From Zelonia costaricensis (lineage: Eukaryota > Euglenozoa > Kinetoplastea > Trypanosomatida > Trypanosomatidae), in assembly GCA_030849075.1 (NCBI GenBank), contig JASAOO010003366.1, positions 1-47,934 of the forward strand: 47,934 bases of DNA. The letters are read 5' to 3'. Position 1 is the stretch's first letter, and the number at the start of each line of letters is the position of its first letter. Made by a program: the position numbers and the translations under genes. The notes under the pieces are model-generated. The model saw only the letters and a program-made list of their open reading frames with translations, made no database searches and was not told the DNA's origin. Below, in pieces: positions 29,892-38,766 of the stretch.

Positions 29892-30663
29892 GATGCTCGA
29901 ACGTGGATGCGGGTAGTCGCCTGCGCTGTGCTCACGGCAGCGGCGAGGGGTCGCCCAGTCTTTGGCCCTTCGAGCCCCCGCGGCACTGGCGTGTGTGGTT
30001 GTCGAGGGGTGGGGTGGGGGGAAAGGTACGGGTGTGCGAGCGGGTCTCCACAGGGGTGGGTGGGTAGAGCTGTGTGTGAGTGTGCGAGGGCCTGTTGCGC
30101 ACTTGACGGAGGAGTGGAGGAGCGGGGAGAGAAGAAGGGCTCGTGAGCAGTGGAATTGCGTGGGCCGATGTCGCTGCATCGCGCTCCCTGACAGGCGGCA
30201 GCGCTGCATAGGAGTGTGGTTGAGGAGAGGAAAGGGGGGTGGCGTGAGTGTGGTGCCGCGTCACGGGCCTGACGGGTCCGCAACTCCTTTTCTTCAAACT
30301 GTCGCTAGCTCGCCGCGGATCCGGTCTTCTTGGGTGCGTTGTTTGCGTCCGTGGGTCTGTTGCGAGTTTGTGTGAGTGGGTGTGTGTGTGTGAGGGTGGG
30401 GTTGAAAGGGAGAGCGGCTGCTCGCGATGGATGCGGTGCGCAAGGGCTGTAATGCCCTCCCCTTGAGCTGCTCCACACCAGCCGCCGCACCCCCTCCCCC
30501 CTCCCTGCACCCACCAGACACATTCTTCTTATCGAGCAGAGTTACGCGCCGCCCCAAAGGCAAACACAATAGCACAGGTCGAGACACTGCAGTTCGTGAC
30601 CACAAGGAGAAGAGACGCATCGGTGCCCTGTGTGGCAGGCGCCCTGCCTTCCACCTCTATCCC
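29892..30663. other. Spacer downstream of the POP1-like gene
   Basis: No gene seen. Short GT/GA-rich stretches (about 30385-30410) and a C-rich run near 30485-30510 are all I can point to. Confidence 0.5.
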
Positions 30664-33600
30664 TCACACACACAAGGGGATCAGCTGCACGGTGGTACAG
30701 AGCAGTGGGTCGTACAGCACGGTCTCGAGCTCTCGCACGGCGCGTCCGCGGCGGAGGTCAAAGGCGCGTTGATGGCGGCTGCAGTGGCGCTTTCGCGGCG
30801 GCTCGTCGCGCTGCAGCACTGCACTGCGCCGCAGGAGGTCGGCCGCCGTCTCCGCAGGGGCGAGCACGTACGTGGGCAGCTGCGCCACCTGCAGCCCCCT
30901 ACCGGTGGCTGCACCGGCCACCAGTGAGGCGGCACTCCAGGTGGCAGGAGCGGTTGTGGGAGGCAGGACCTCAACAACTGGCTGGCCCTCCCCCACCACC
31001 GTCTCCTCGTTGCGTGCGGCTGCACCGTGGACGTGGTATCGTGCGTGCCTGCCCGGCGGGGGAGGGAAGCAGCACCACACCGGCGCCACCACACAGCCAA
31101 AGCGCTGCGCAAAGAACGCAGAAGAGGTCACTACCCCGACGCGCACGAGGCACGGCAGTGGCGGTGTCAAGGCACGGCCTTCCCGCGCCGCCGCCTTCGC
31201 TGTTCCCGCTCGCGGCTTCGGCTCTGGCCACCACCGCACCTGCAGAAGCACAGTGCCCACGCTGCTGTGCAAGGCTGGCAGCCTGCGGTCTTCGTGGGCG
31301 GCCCGCACGAGGACACGGCATGCGGCGTTGGATGTCGTGCCGTAGTACTCCAAAGTGTGCTGGTACGACGGCAGCGGGGCTGGAAGCGTCGCCGCCACCG
31401 GGGCAGGCGAGCGGGTGCGCTTGCGGCGTGGCGATGTTACCCGACTTTGGCGCGGCGTCGGCCTGCTCCGCTGGCGCCGCCGCTGCTCCGTCGCAGAGGA
31501 CGGACGGGAGAGGCCGTAGTCAAGCGGGTACGCGGGACGGCCAAGGAGGTGCAGGAGAGCGACGCGATCCTCGTGGCTCAGCAGGCGACACCGCCCCCGC
31601 CCGCATGGCTTCGTTCCGCCGCCTCGTGTGGGTGGCGGCTGGGAGGGTGGAGCGGTGACTAGCAGTCCGAGAAAGCGCCGTGCCAGCTGGAAGTGCACGC
31701 GGCGGCTCGAGACCGGCACACGCTTCTTGGCTGGCCGAGTCGCATCGGACGCCTTCGACGCCGCACTGCCGGCAGTGGCCGGTGCGGCCTGTGGAGCCAC
31801 CGCAGGGGCGGGCCGATGACCGCGCTGGAGAAGCAGTGCGAGCCGCCACGCGAACGCGCACGGCCCAGCGCTCGGCTCTGTACCCTCGCGCAGCAGAGGC
31901 GCGGCGATGCTCGGGAACACCACCAGCGACAGTCGCGGCGCGGAGGTCGAGGGCTTTGGACCGCGACGCACCTTGGCGGATGCCGAGCAGAGGGGGGCTG
32001 TCGCGGCCTGCGCGGCAGTGTCGCGCTGTGCACCGTGGCGGTCGCCGCGCTCTCGCGAGCGATACCCAAAGCGGTGGCGTAGACGGCGGTCAACGATGGC
32101 GAGGCGTTGCAGGGCGGCCTTGGCGGTGGCCAGCGTGGAGTCGAGGATGCTGTCGCACCGCCAGTACTCGAAGACGGCCGCGCGCGTTGGGCAGGCGGAG
32201 CACGGACTCCAGCAGGAGACGAGCCGCACCGCGAGGCCCGTCAGCGCTCGACGCGAAAGGTGCACCGGCGCCTCGCTGAACAGGAGAAGCTCAACCGCGG
32301 CATCCGCAGAGCCGCCGGGGCACGGCGTGGCGACCAGCACGACAGGGACCACCCGAGTGTGGCGGGAGAGCGTGCTCGCAGCAGCGCCTTGTGCCTCGGC
32401 GCAGCGCATATGGCCGTGAACGACAGTGGCAGCGGCATCGGAGACGCGCTGGCGGCCTGCCGCGGGGCTGAGCGCAAAACTCACACCAACGGGTGCTGGA
32501 CCTTCACAGCCGGCGTTCGGGCGGAGATCAAGCGCGTCCATCGCGGCGGACACCGCGGCTTGCACGTCGCGGTGCGTTGCGCGGTGCAGGACAACCGTGT
32601 ACACGCAGTGGTGGGAGAGGTCCGCCAGCATTGCAGCGTCGGGGTAGCGCTGCCGGGGCGGTGCAGCGTGTGTGTGCGCCTGTGTGCCGCCACGGTGCGA
32701 CCGGAGCTGCCGCAGTGGCGGACGCACGCACCGAACCAGCGCCGCCACCCAGCGTTGCAGGAAGCGGTGGCTCTTGCGGGACGGCTCAGTGGCCACGGCG
32801 ACGCGTGCCACCATGCATGCGCACGTGCCTCGCAGGTGCACCGGGGCGCTGCGGCTAGCCGACGAGTCAGATGTGCGAGGCCCACCAGGCGGGGCGTGTG
32901 TGACGGCAGGCTGCACCGCGACGGCGACCACGCGGTAGTGGAAGTGCTTCACCAGCCGCGCGTGCGAGGGCAGCCACTGCGTCACGCGCCGACCCACCGC
33001 CCCAGCCGCCTTGTTGGACGCGGTGCACGCTTTGCGAGCTGCCTTGGACGGCGTGGTGCGGCACGCGCAGTGCGGCATCGGTTTGCCGTGCTGAAGGGCA
33101 AGACGACGGGCGACGTGCCGGCGACGGGCAACAGGGCGTCGCCGCAGCCACAGCCGCCGCCGGCGGCGCAGCCACAGCGCCCACTGCGCGGGGGAGAGCA
33201 GGCGTTGGTGGGCCCGCTTGATGTGCAGTCGCCGGAGCTTCGCCTGCTGCTGCGGCGTGAGCGGGGCCGCCTGCGCCGCAGCGCGCCGGGCAACGTCTGC
33301 CGCGGAGAGGCGCTGTGTGACCGGCTCGCCCATCCACAGGTACGTGCGGTCCCGCAGCTCCTGCACGGAGAAACCCATGGCGGCCTCTGCCGCCGCATCC
33401 CCAGAGGTCTGGAGCGTCGAGCCGCCGCCCGCGCCGGCGCTGACTGCCTCCTCTCCGGCGGCAACGGTGCGCTTCTTTCTCCGTGCGGCGCGCTTGAGCC
33501 TAGCAGCCTGCCCCTTGACCGTCTGCAGCACGCGCGACACGGGGACGTTGGCTGAAGCAGGTCGGCGATACGCCGGTGTGGCCGCCCGAGACCCGCGCGG

Positions 33601-33717
33601 CGGCGTCACGCCAGTGTCGGATGCGGCGCCGTCGCCGTCGCCGGGGCGTCGGAAGACGAGCGCGGCGAAGGCCGCCACGTCCGCACGGCGCTCGTGGAAG
33701 AGCGCGACGGCGTCCAT
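30664..33717 (-). CDS. POP1: Divergent POP1-like subunit of RNase MRP / RNase P
   Basis: A 1017-residue, Arg-rich protein that I assign to POP1, the largest protein of eukaryotic RNase P and MRP, which binds the catalytic RNA in the nucleolus. The evidence is an ordered set of matches to what I know of the family. LFHERRADVAAFAAL (6-20) resembles the N-terminal FAxARxxEIxAM helix. A run of Arg-rich helices follows, with RRRHVARRLALQ (about 195-207). WLPSHARLVKHFHYR (about 246-260) matches WLETHIWHAKRFHM. DAAMLADLSHHCVY (about 360-373) matches the CLLQDLSYYCC segment. HFQLARRFLGLLV and LHLLGRPAYPLDYGL (about 672-737) sit where the POPLD domain and its FPxDY lie. Each match is weak alone, but the order and spacing agree. 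Ala/Ser/Arg insertions enlarge it. The ATG at 33717 is the first in frame. Confidence 0.72.
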   Translation of the reverse strand: MDAVALFHERRADVAAFAALVFRRPGDGDGAASDTGVTPPRGSRAATPAYRRPASANVPVSRVLQTVKGQAARLKRAARRKKRTVAAGEEAVSAGAGGGSTLQTSGDAAAEAAMGFSVQELRDRTYLWMGEPVTQRLSAADVARRAAAQAAPLTPQQQAKLRRLHIKRAHQRLLSPAQWALWLRRRRRLWLRRRPVARRRHVARRLALQHGKPMPHCACRTTPSKAARKACTASNKAAGAVGRRVTQWLPSHARLVKHFHYRVVAVAVQPAVTHAPPGGPRTSDSSASRSAPVHLRGTCACMVARVAVATEPSRKSHRFLQRWVAALVRCVRPPLRQLRSHRGGTQAHTHAAPPRQRYPDAAMLADLSHHCVYTVVLHRATHRDVQAAVSAAMDALDLRPNAGCEGPAPVGVSFALSPAAGRQRVSDAAATVVHGHMRCAEAQGAAASTLSRHTRVVPVVLVATPCPGGSADAAVELLLFSEAPVHLSRRALTGLAVRLVSCWSPCSACPTRAAVFEYWRCDSILDSTLATAKAALQRLAIVDRRLRHRFGYRSRERGDRHGAQRDTAAQAATAPLCSASAKVRRGPKPSTSAPRLSLVVFPSIAAPLLREGTEPSAGPCAFAWRLALLLQRGHRPAPAVAPQAAPATAGSAASKASDATRPAKKRVPVSSRRVHFQLARRFLGLLVTAPPSQPPPTRGGGTKPCGRGRCRLLSHEDRVALLHLLGRPAYPLDYGLSRPSSATEQRRRQRSRPTPRQSRVTSPRRKRTRSPAPVAATLPAPLPSYQHTLEYYGTTSNAACRVLVRAAHEDRRLPALHSSVGTVLLQVRWWPEPKPRAGTAKAAAREGRALTPPLPCLVRVGVVTSSAFFAQRFGCVVAPVWCCFPPPPGRHARYHVHGAAARNEETVVGEGQPVVEVLPPTTAPATWSAASLVAGAATGRGLQVAQLPTYVLAPAETAADLLRRSAVLQRDEPPRKRHCSRHQRAFDLRRGRAVRELETVLYDPLLCTTVQLIPLCV

Positions 33718-34506
33718 GGCACCGCCTTGTCAACCCAGACGAGGTTCTTCACAAGAGTGGAGGGCGACAAGCGGGCAGGCCCGGGTGGGTAAGAAAGCAG
33801 TGAGCGGTGCTTCGCGGATGTGTGCAGATTTGTGAAGGCGCGGGGAAAGCGAAGGAGGGAGAAAGCGCAGAGGAGGGGGAGGGGGGTGCATGACATGGGA
33901 GTAGGGAGCGGGGAGGGAGGGAGGGGGGGGGCGTGGTGCCCTTCGCGGCAGCCGATCCGGTGTGTGGTGCGGCATCGTGTGCACAGCCCTGGCCCTGGTG
34001 CACTCAAGCCCTGCTCGCGTCCTCCTTCCCGAGAAGAAAAGGGAAGAATGAAGTCGTGAGAGTCCGCAGTGGCGGCACACCGCTGCCCCCCCCCGCTCGA
34101 CGGCTTGTACGTGCAAACACACACACATATACACACACACACGCCATACACAGAGGCAGGTGGCGGGATCGACGTGTCTCTGTCGCATCCGATACATCCT
34201 GTTGCGGTTGACTTCCTCAATAAGGTGGCCGCCGGGCGCCCCGACATGGGCGGCGCAGAAGATTTTGAATGCACACTCACCGACATGAGCGCGTCGACGC
34301 ATTGGGGAAGGGAGCCACTGACAAGAGGAGAATAAAACAAAAGGTTGGTGAAGAGAGAGGGAGGGAGGGCCAAGGAGGCACGCGAACATCGGCTACAGCC
34401 AACGCCCCGCGGATACACGCGCCCTCCCCTCTGCTGTAGCCCCCCCCCCTTACGTAGGCGATACGTGAGCTCGACACACACGCACACACACGCGTGTGTG
34501 TGTTTA
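33718..34506. other. Spacer upstream of the POP1-like gene
   Basis: No gene seen. It contains a purine-rich stretch on the plus strand at 33855-33932 (pyrimidine tract on the coding strand, 140-215 nt before the POP1 start) and (CA)-rich repeats at 34110-34143. Confidence 0.5.
33855..33932 (-). promoter_or_regulatory. Candidate polypyrimidine region for the POP1-like gene
   Basis: On the coding strand this stretch is dominated by C and T in several blocks, 140-215 nt upstream of the ATG. It is a plausible trans-splice region; the exact acceptor AG cannot be fixed by eye. Confidence 0.35.
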
Positions 34507-35403
34507 TCACGCCGGCGTGTACTCGACCGCGGCGTTGCGCCAAAACAGGGTGACGGGCGGCGGGCCCTCGGCCTGCCACTCCTTGAGCAGCGCCGCCATC
34601 TCTTCCGCGAGCGGAGCGCCGGCGAACTTGCCAGCCGGCGTCACGATGAAGAGGGGCAGCAGCCGCTTCAGCTTCTCGTGGAAGTGCTCGGTTACGTCGT
34701 GCAGCATCGCCGTCTCCAGCCTCCGCTCCACCTCGGACGAGGGGGCGCACGGCTCGGTGGCCGCGGTGCGGCGGCGCGCAAGGGAAGCCGCGCGAAAGCG
34801 CTCGCACGTGTACTCGTAGCAGCGGAGAAGGCCCTCCTCCCCGATGGCCTCCAGCTTGTCCGCGTCGCTCACGTAGTCGCGCACAGCTGCCCAGCTGCTG
34901 CTGGGGTGCCCGGCCTCTGCGAGGCCGTCGCACAGCGCCGGCGCGAACCACCGCATCCCGCGCTTCACCTCCTTCGAGTACGAAATCGCGTCCAGCGCCG
35001 TGGCCATGAGCTCCACCACGCGCGGCACCGACACCACCCCACCGTCATCGCCGTTGCGCGGCAGCGGTACACGAAACTCGTGCGGGCTCGCGGCGGCGGC
35101 GTGCTGGACGAGGGCCTCCGCCTCGGACGTGAGAAACGCGTCCACGCGGGCCTGCAGGGTGCCGTCGTGGTCGTATTTGTGGTCCGCCACGTCGTGCAGC
35201 ATGCCCACGAGAATGAGGCGGTACAGCGCGCCGGCCTGCTCCGGCGGCGGGACGGTGCCGCTCGCGTCCATGAAGTACAGCAGCATCGCCTGCTGCGTGA
35301 CGTTGCGCATGTGAGCGAGTCCGTGCGAGGCGTCGCGACCGGCACAGGCCGCCGCAACGAAGGCGGTGCAGCGCCGCCACAGCTCGTAGTGCACCGACTG
35401 CAT
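34507..35403 (-). CDS. HD-superfamily phosphohydrolase, YpgQ/YedJ type
   Basis: A 298-residue metal-dependent phosphohydrolase from the ATG at 35403 (MQSVHYELWRRCTAF). The HD signature is complete: HGLAHMRNV (His near 29), GMLHDVADHKYDHDG (His-Asp near 70) and a distant Asp in DYVSDADKLEAIGEEGLL (near 180). The C-terminal helix HFHEKLKRLLPLFIVTPAG (about 240-257) matches the HFxEKLxxLxxxxxTxxA segment of the bacterial YpgQ/YedJ group. Those enzymes are reported to hydrolyse nucleotides, including dNTP pyrophosphohydrolysis, so a nucleotide-pool role is a reasonable inference. An insertion of about 35 residues (AAASPHEFRVPLPRNGDDGG region) lies between HD and the second Asp. The frame is open upstream to 35490, but that is a Cys-Val run translated from the dinucleotide tract at 35455-35491. 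The gene is the only compact, bacterial-like enzyme in the window. Confidence 0.88.
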   Translation of the reverse strand: MQSVHYELWRRCTAFVAAACAGRDASHGLAHMRNVTQQAMLLYFMDASGTVPPPEQAGALYRLILVGMLHDVADHKYDHDGTLQARVDAFLTSEAEALVQHAAAASPHEFRVPLPRNGDDGGVVSVPRVVELMATALDAISYSKEVKRGMRWFAPALCDGLAEAGHPSSSWAAVRDYVSDADKLEAIGEEGLLRCYEYTCERFRAASLARRRTAATEPCAPSSEVERRLETAMLHDVTEHFHEKLKRLLPLFIVTPAGKFAGAPLAEEMAALLKEWQAEGPPPVTLFWRNAAVEYTPA

Positions 35404-35451
35404 ACCTGAACAACGAGGGCTGAGACGGTAGAAAGATCCAAAAGCGACGGA

Positions 35452-35492
<41 letters not shown>

Positions 35493-36042
35493 GTACTCAG
35501 GCACGGCAGCACCAAGGTGAGGCGCGACGCGTTCGGTGACGAGGCGCGCGTCGCAAGCGAAAGCTAAGCAGTAAGCGTTTATTGAAGTGCACGAGGGAGG
35601 ACTGCCGCGCGCAGGGTGTCAGGGTGCCTCTGTGATCCGCGGACAAGCCGAAGAGCCGCGGGAGTGACGTGCCCGGCTTCTTTGGCGATGCTGTGGCACA
35701 CAAAGAGAAGGAAAAAGATGGTACAGCAAGTAGGTGCCGGTGCTGCAGCAGCTCTCCAGCCGGAGGGGCGGGGGGGGGCACGAAAGCGACAGCGCTTGTG
35801 GGGGCTTGGTGCACGCAGTCTTTTTCAGGACGGCCCGTGTGACGGCAAGCGTCTGTATTCTCACTTTTTTCTTCTTCTCAAAGCGCAGAGTGCCACTGCA
35901 GGCTTGGTGTGCGTGTGCAACGCGCACCGCGTGAACACAAAACGTCAGCAGATTAAAACCCGCAGTGCCGGGGTAGGCGAGCCCCCACACGCTCGCGCGC
36001 GTCCACCATCACGCCTGTACATATTTGCCGTCAACGCACCCC
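35404..36042. other. Spacer with (AC)n tract
   Basis: No gene seen. The (AC)n run at 35455-35491 lies 52 nt upstream of the HD gene start and is (GT)n on the coding strand, opposite in sense to most start-proximal tracts here. T/C-rich stretches at 35860-35880 are on the plus strand. Confidence 0.5.
35455..35491. repeat. (AC)n microsatellite
   Basis: About 18 AC units in the spacer just upstream of the HD phosphohydrolase gene. Confidence 0.95.
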
Positions 36043-38766
36043 CTACGTGTACTCGGTGCCATCCTCCATGCACGAGAGAAACTCCATGTGCTCCGCCGTG
36101 GTCACCCCGCACGCCTCCAGCTCCACCGGGAACCGCGCCAGGAAGGAGTCGAGAACACCGGCTTCCCCTGCCCGTGACAGCCACGACTCCCGCCACGCGA
36201 GAAGCTGCACGTAGTGCTCCTGGAAGCAGCGCGCCACGCACCGGCGCACGAGCGGGTCGACAACGAAGGGCAGCTGCATCAGAGCCGCCTGCTCCCGCAC
36301 GGCGCCGCAGCAGTCCGAATGCCGCATACCCTGCGCCACGTTCTCAGCAGCCGACACCGCTCGAATGTGGCGGCCACGGCTGAAGACGAGGTACATGCGC
36401 AGCCCGGTGAGCAGCGGGTGGTGGGCCGGCAGGAGCACCTCCAGCTCCTCCAGCGTGTGGGCGCACAGGTGAATCAACTCGGCGCTGACTGTGGAGCCGA
36501 GACCGCGGGCCACGACGGAGTACACGAACGCTTCGAGTCGCAGGCGCACGCGCAAGAAGTGCGTCGGCAAGAGCGACGGCGCCACACAGGCGTCGAGGTC
36601 GACGAGGCGCCGCACCGCCGCTACGAAGGGGTCGCACACTACCGCGCCGCTGCCGGCACACTCTGCCGTGCCCGCGGTCTCATTCTCACCGCTGCGGAGC
36701 CCCGCTGCGATGGAGTCGAGTTGCCGCCGCAGATCCGCCGCCACAGAGCCTCGACCCGCTCCCGCGTCGCCACCGGTGCCGCCCAGCCGCTGCGAGCAGC
36801 CTTCGGCGTGGGAGAAGACCGTGGAGTCCGCGGGGGATCCCGCTTCCGCCCCCTCCCGCTCGCCGACGAGATGCCCACACTCCCCGCAGACGCCACCACG
36901 CAGTAGCGCCGCTTTGCGCGTGCACAGCTCGCAGCGGCAGGCGAATCCCAGCGAATCCGTCAGCTCGGCATGGGCGACGGTCAGGGCAGTGGTGGCGGGC
37001 ACGTACGAGATGAAGATCTCCTCGCCCTCCTCGATGGCGCGCAGGGACACGAGGGCAGCGACGAGGTCAGCCGCAGCACCACCACCAACACCGTCCACAC
37101 CCGCGCGTGGCCGCAGATCCGACACGAGCAATGCGTTCGGCACACAGGCGTGGTTGACGTGACGCAGGAAGCCGAAAAGCGCTGTCGCCGCGATGGAGTC
37201 GCCAGTGGGCAGCGCCGACGGTGCGTGGGGCGGGCGAGCGGGGGAGTTGATGCGGAACTCGTTCACGGCCCGGAGCCTCAGCAGCAGCCTTGACGGCGAA
37301 ACAGGCCGCGAGCGGCTAGTCGGCGGTTCTGCGCGGTGAGTCGCAGCCCCCGCGCGGCGCTGCCGCTCTGAGTCGAGCAAGTCTTGAGGAGCGCCGGCGG
37401 GGCCGCCCGTCGCGGGTGCACCATGCGACAAGACGTTCGCCGCCCACTCGCCCCACGCGTTGCTGAGCAGGTGCGGATGCGCTCGCAGGAAGCTCAACAG
37501 CTCGAGCGCCGCACCGCACACAAGACCGCGCACCGCGTCCGGCTCGGGCACTTCGCCGCCGCCTGCGCGTGCGCACTTTTCCTCTGCTGCAGGGACGTCG
37601 TAGCGTGGGGGCGCCGCGTCGGCGGCCCCTGCTGAATTCACTGCGCACTCTGCGCCGCACACATCACCGACACCGTTGGAGGCCTCACCGTCTGCGCGGA
37701 AGGAGAGGGCGGCCTCCTGCACGAGAAGCTCCCCCTCCCCGATCGGCGCCGCGGCCACGAGCCCCACACCGGCGACGCTGCGGCTCGGGTCGACGCTGAG
37801 CTCAACGTGGGGGTGCACCGCGAGAGCCGGTGGCGCTGGGAAATGCAACGACGACGCGGGAGGGCCCAGCAGTTCCGCCAGCAGGGGGCGAATACGGCGT
37901 GTGATGAGCTGCCCGCACACCTCGGAGGCGAAGTGCGTAGCGGCGACGCGGGCCGCTTGCTGGGCGCCAAGCAGCCCCTCGACAGCCCACATGGCTGCCG
38001 TTGCCGCCGTCTCGCTGGCGTTGCTTGAGCTTTCCGTGTGCGACGCGGCAAGCGTCTGCAGAAGCGACGTCGCGGAGAGCTGGACGCGGGCTTCTGCGTA
38101 CACGCGGATCAGCGTGGCGACCTGGGAGCGTGCGGGGGTGTGTACCACGTGCTCTCCGTCCGCCTCCTCACGCTTGCGGAGGTCGCGCCAGCGGCACTGA
38201 AGGGCCGCCACGGCGTCGCGGGCGGTGGATGCGAGCTTCACGTCAGCGGCCCCGACAGGCCGCACATCCATCAGCGCCGCCAAGCGGGCACACAGCGCAG
38301 CCACGCACCCGTCCTCGCTGTCGACGCGGTCGCTACGCTCGGTGGAGGAGTTCAGTCGCCGGTGAGGAGGCGCAGAGAGTTGCACGCGTGCCGCGGCACG
38401 CTCCCACGCCGGCGTTGGGAGGAGCTGGGAGAGGCGCCAGTCCAGCCGCGGTGCGCGGCGGCGGCACTCCTCCCGCTTTGCCTCCGCCACCTCCTCGTCC
38501 GCGTCGTCGAGTTCGTGCGCGACGGGGAGCGGCGCGTCGGGTTGGTGCGGCAGGCTGCGAAGCGAACTTGCCAGGGTCCCATCCAGCGGCAGCACCGCCC
38601 GCTGCGCAGCCCAGCGGCTGAGCATGAGCACGAGACAGCAGCGAGCCACGTCGAAGTCTAGCTCGGCAGCAGCAAGCGTGCCATCTGGGTTGCCTTCTGA
38701 GGAGCTGTGCAAGCGAGGGAGGTCGGCCACGGCACCGAAGGCCTCGAGAAGCGATGGCAACGACAT
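36043..38766 (-). CDS. SET-domain protein with a split SET domain (SMYD-like)
   Basis: A 907-residue protein, from the ATG at 38766 (MSLPSLLEAF); the open frame upstream begins at a TTG and is not used. SET proteins transfer methyl groups from S-adenosylmethionine to lysine. The SET N-part is GVGLVAAAPIGEGELLVQE (about 330-350), and the C-part is FLRHVNHACVPNALLV (near 540), carrying the NHxCxPN signature, then AIEEGEEIFISYVP (near 583), with the catalytic-region Tyr, and GFACRCELC (near 608), the post-SET cysteines. The two parts are separated by about 190 residues of Ala/Pro/Arg-rich insertion, as in the SMYD group, though no MYND zinc finger is visible. A CGECG pair follows at about 625. 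The last 220 residues are helical (LIHLCAHTLEELEVLLPAHH), as in SMYD C-terminal TPR-like domains. Histone versus other substrates is unknown. Confidence 0.85.
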   Translation of the reverse strand: MSLPSLLEAFGAVADLPRLHSSSEGNPDGTLAAAELDFDVARCCLVLMLSRWAAQRAVLPLDGTLASSLRSLPHQPDAPLPVAHELDDADEEVAEAKREECRRRAPRLDWRLSQLLPTPAWERAAARVQLSAPPHRRLNSSTERSDRVDSEDGCVAALCARLAALMDVRPVGAADVKLASTARDAVAALQCRWRDLRKREEADGEHVVHTPARSQVATLIRVYAEARVQLSATSLLQTLAASHTESSSNASETAATAAMWAVEGLLGAQQAARVAATHFASEVCGQLITRRIRPLLAELLGPPASSLHFPAPPALAVHPHVELSVDPSRSVAGVGLVAAAPIGEGELLVQEAALSFRADGEASNGVGDVCGAECAVNSAGAADAAPPRYDVPAAEEKCARAGGGEVPEPDAVRGLVCGAALELLSFLRAHPHLLSNAWGEWAANVLSHGAPATGGPAGAPQDLLDSERQRRAGAATHRAEPPTSRSRPVSPSRLLLRLRAVNEFRINSPARPPHAPSALPTGDSIAATALFGFLRHVNHACVPNALLVSDLRPRAGVDGVGGGAAADLVAALVSLRAIEEGEEIFISYVPATTALTVAHAELTDSLGFACRCELCTRKAALLRGGVCGECGHLVGEREGAEAGSPADSTVFSHAEGCSQRLGGTGGDAGAGRGSVAADLRRQLDSIAAGLRSGENETAGTAECAGSGAVVCDPFVAAVRRLVDLDACVAPSLLPTHFLRVRLRLEAFVYSVVARGLGSTVSAELIHLCAHTLEELEVLLPAHHPLLTGLRMYLVFSRGRHIRAVSAAENVAQGMRHSDCCGAVREQAALMQLPFVVDPLVRRCVARCFQEHYVQLLAWRESWLSRAGEAGVLDSFLARFPVELEACGVTTAEHMEFLSCMEDGTEYT

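Noticed and set aside
32107..33555. Plus-strand open frame (482 codons) opposite the POP1-like gene
   Set aside because: It is a shadow of the Arg-rich POP1-like frame, without any motif.
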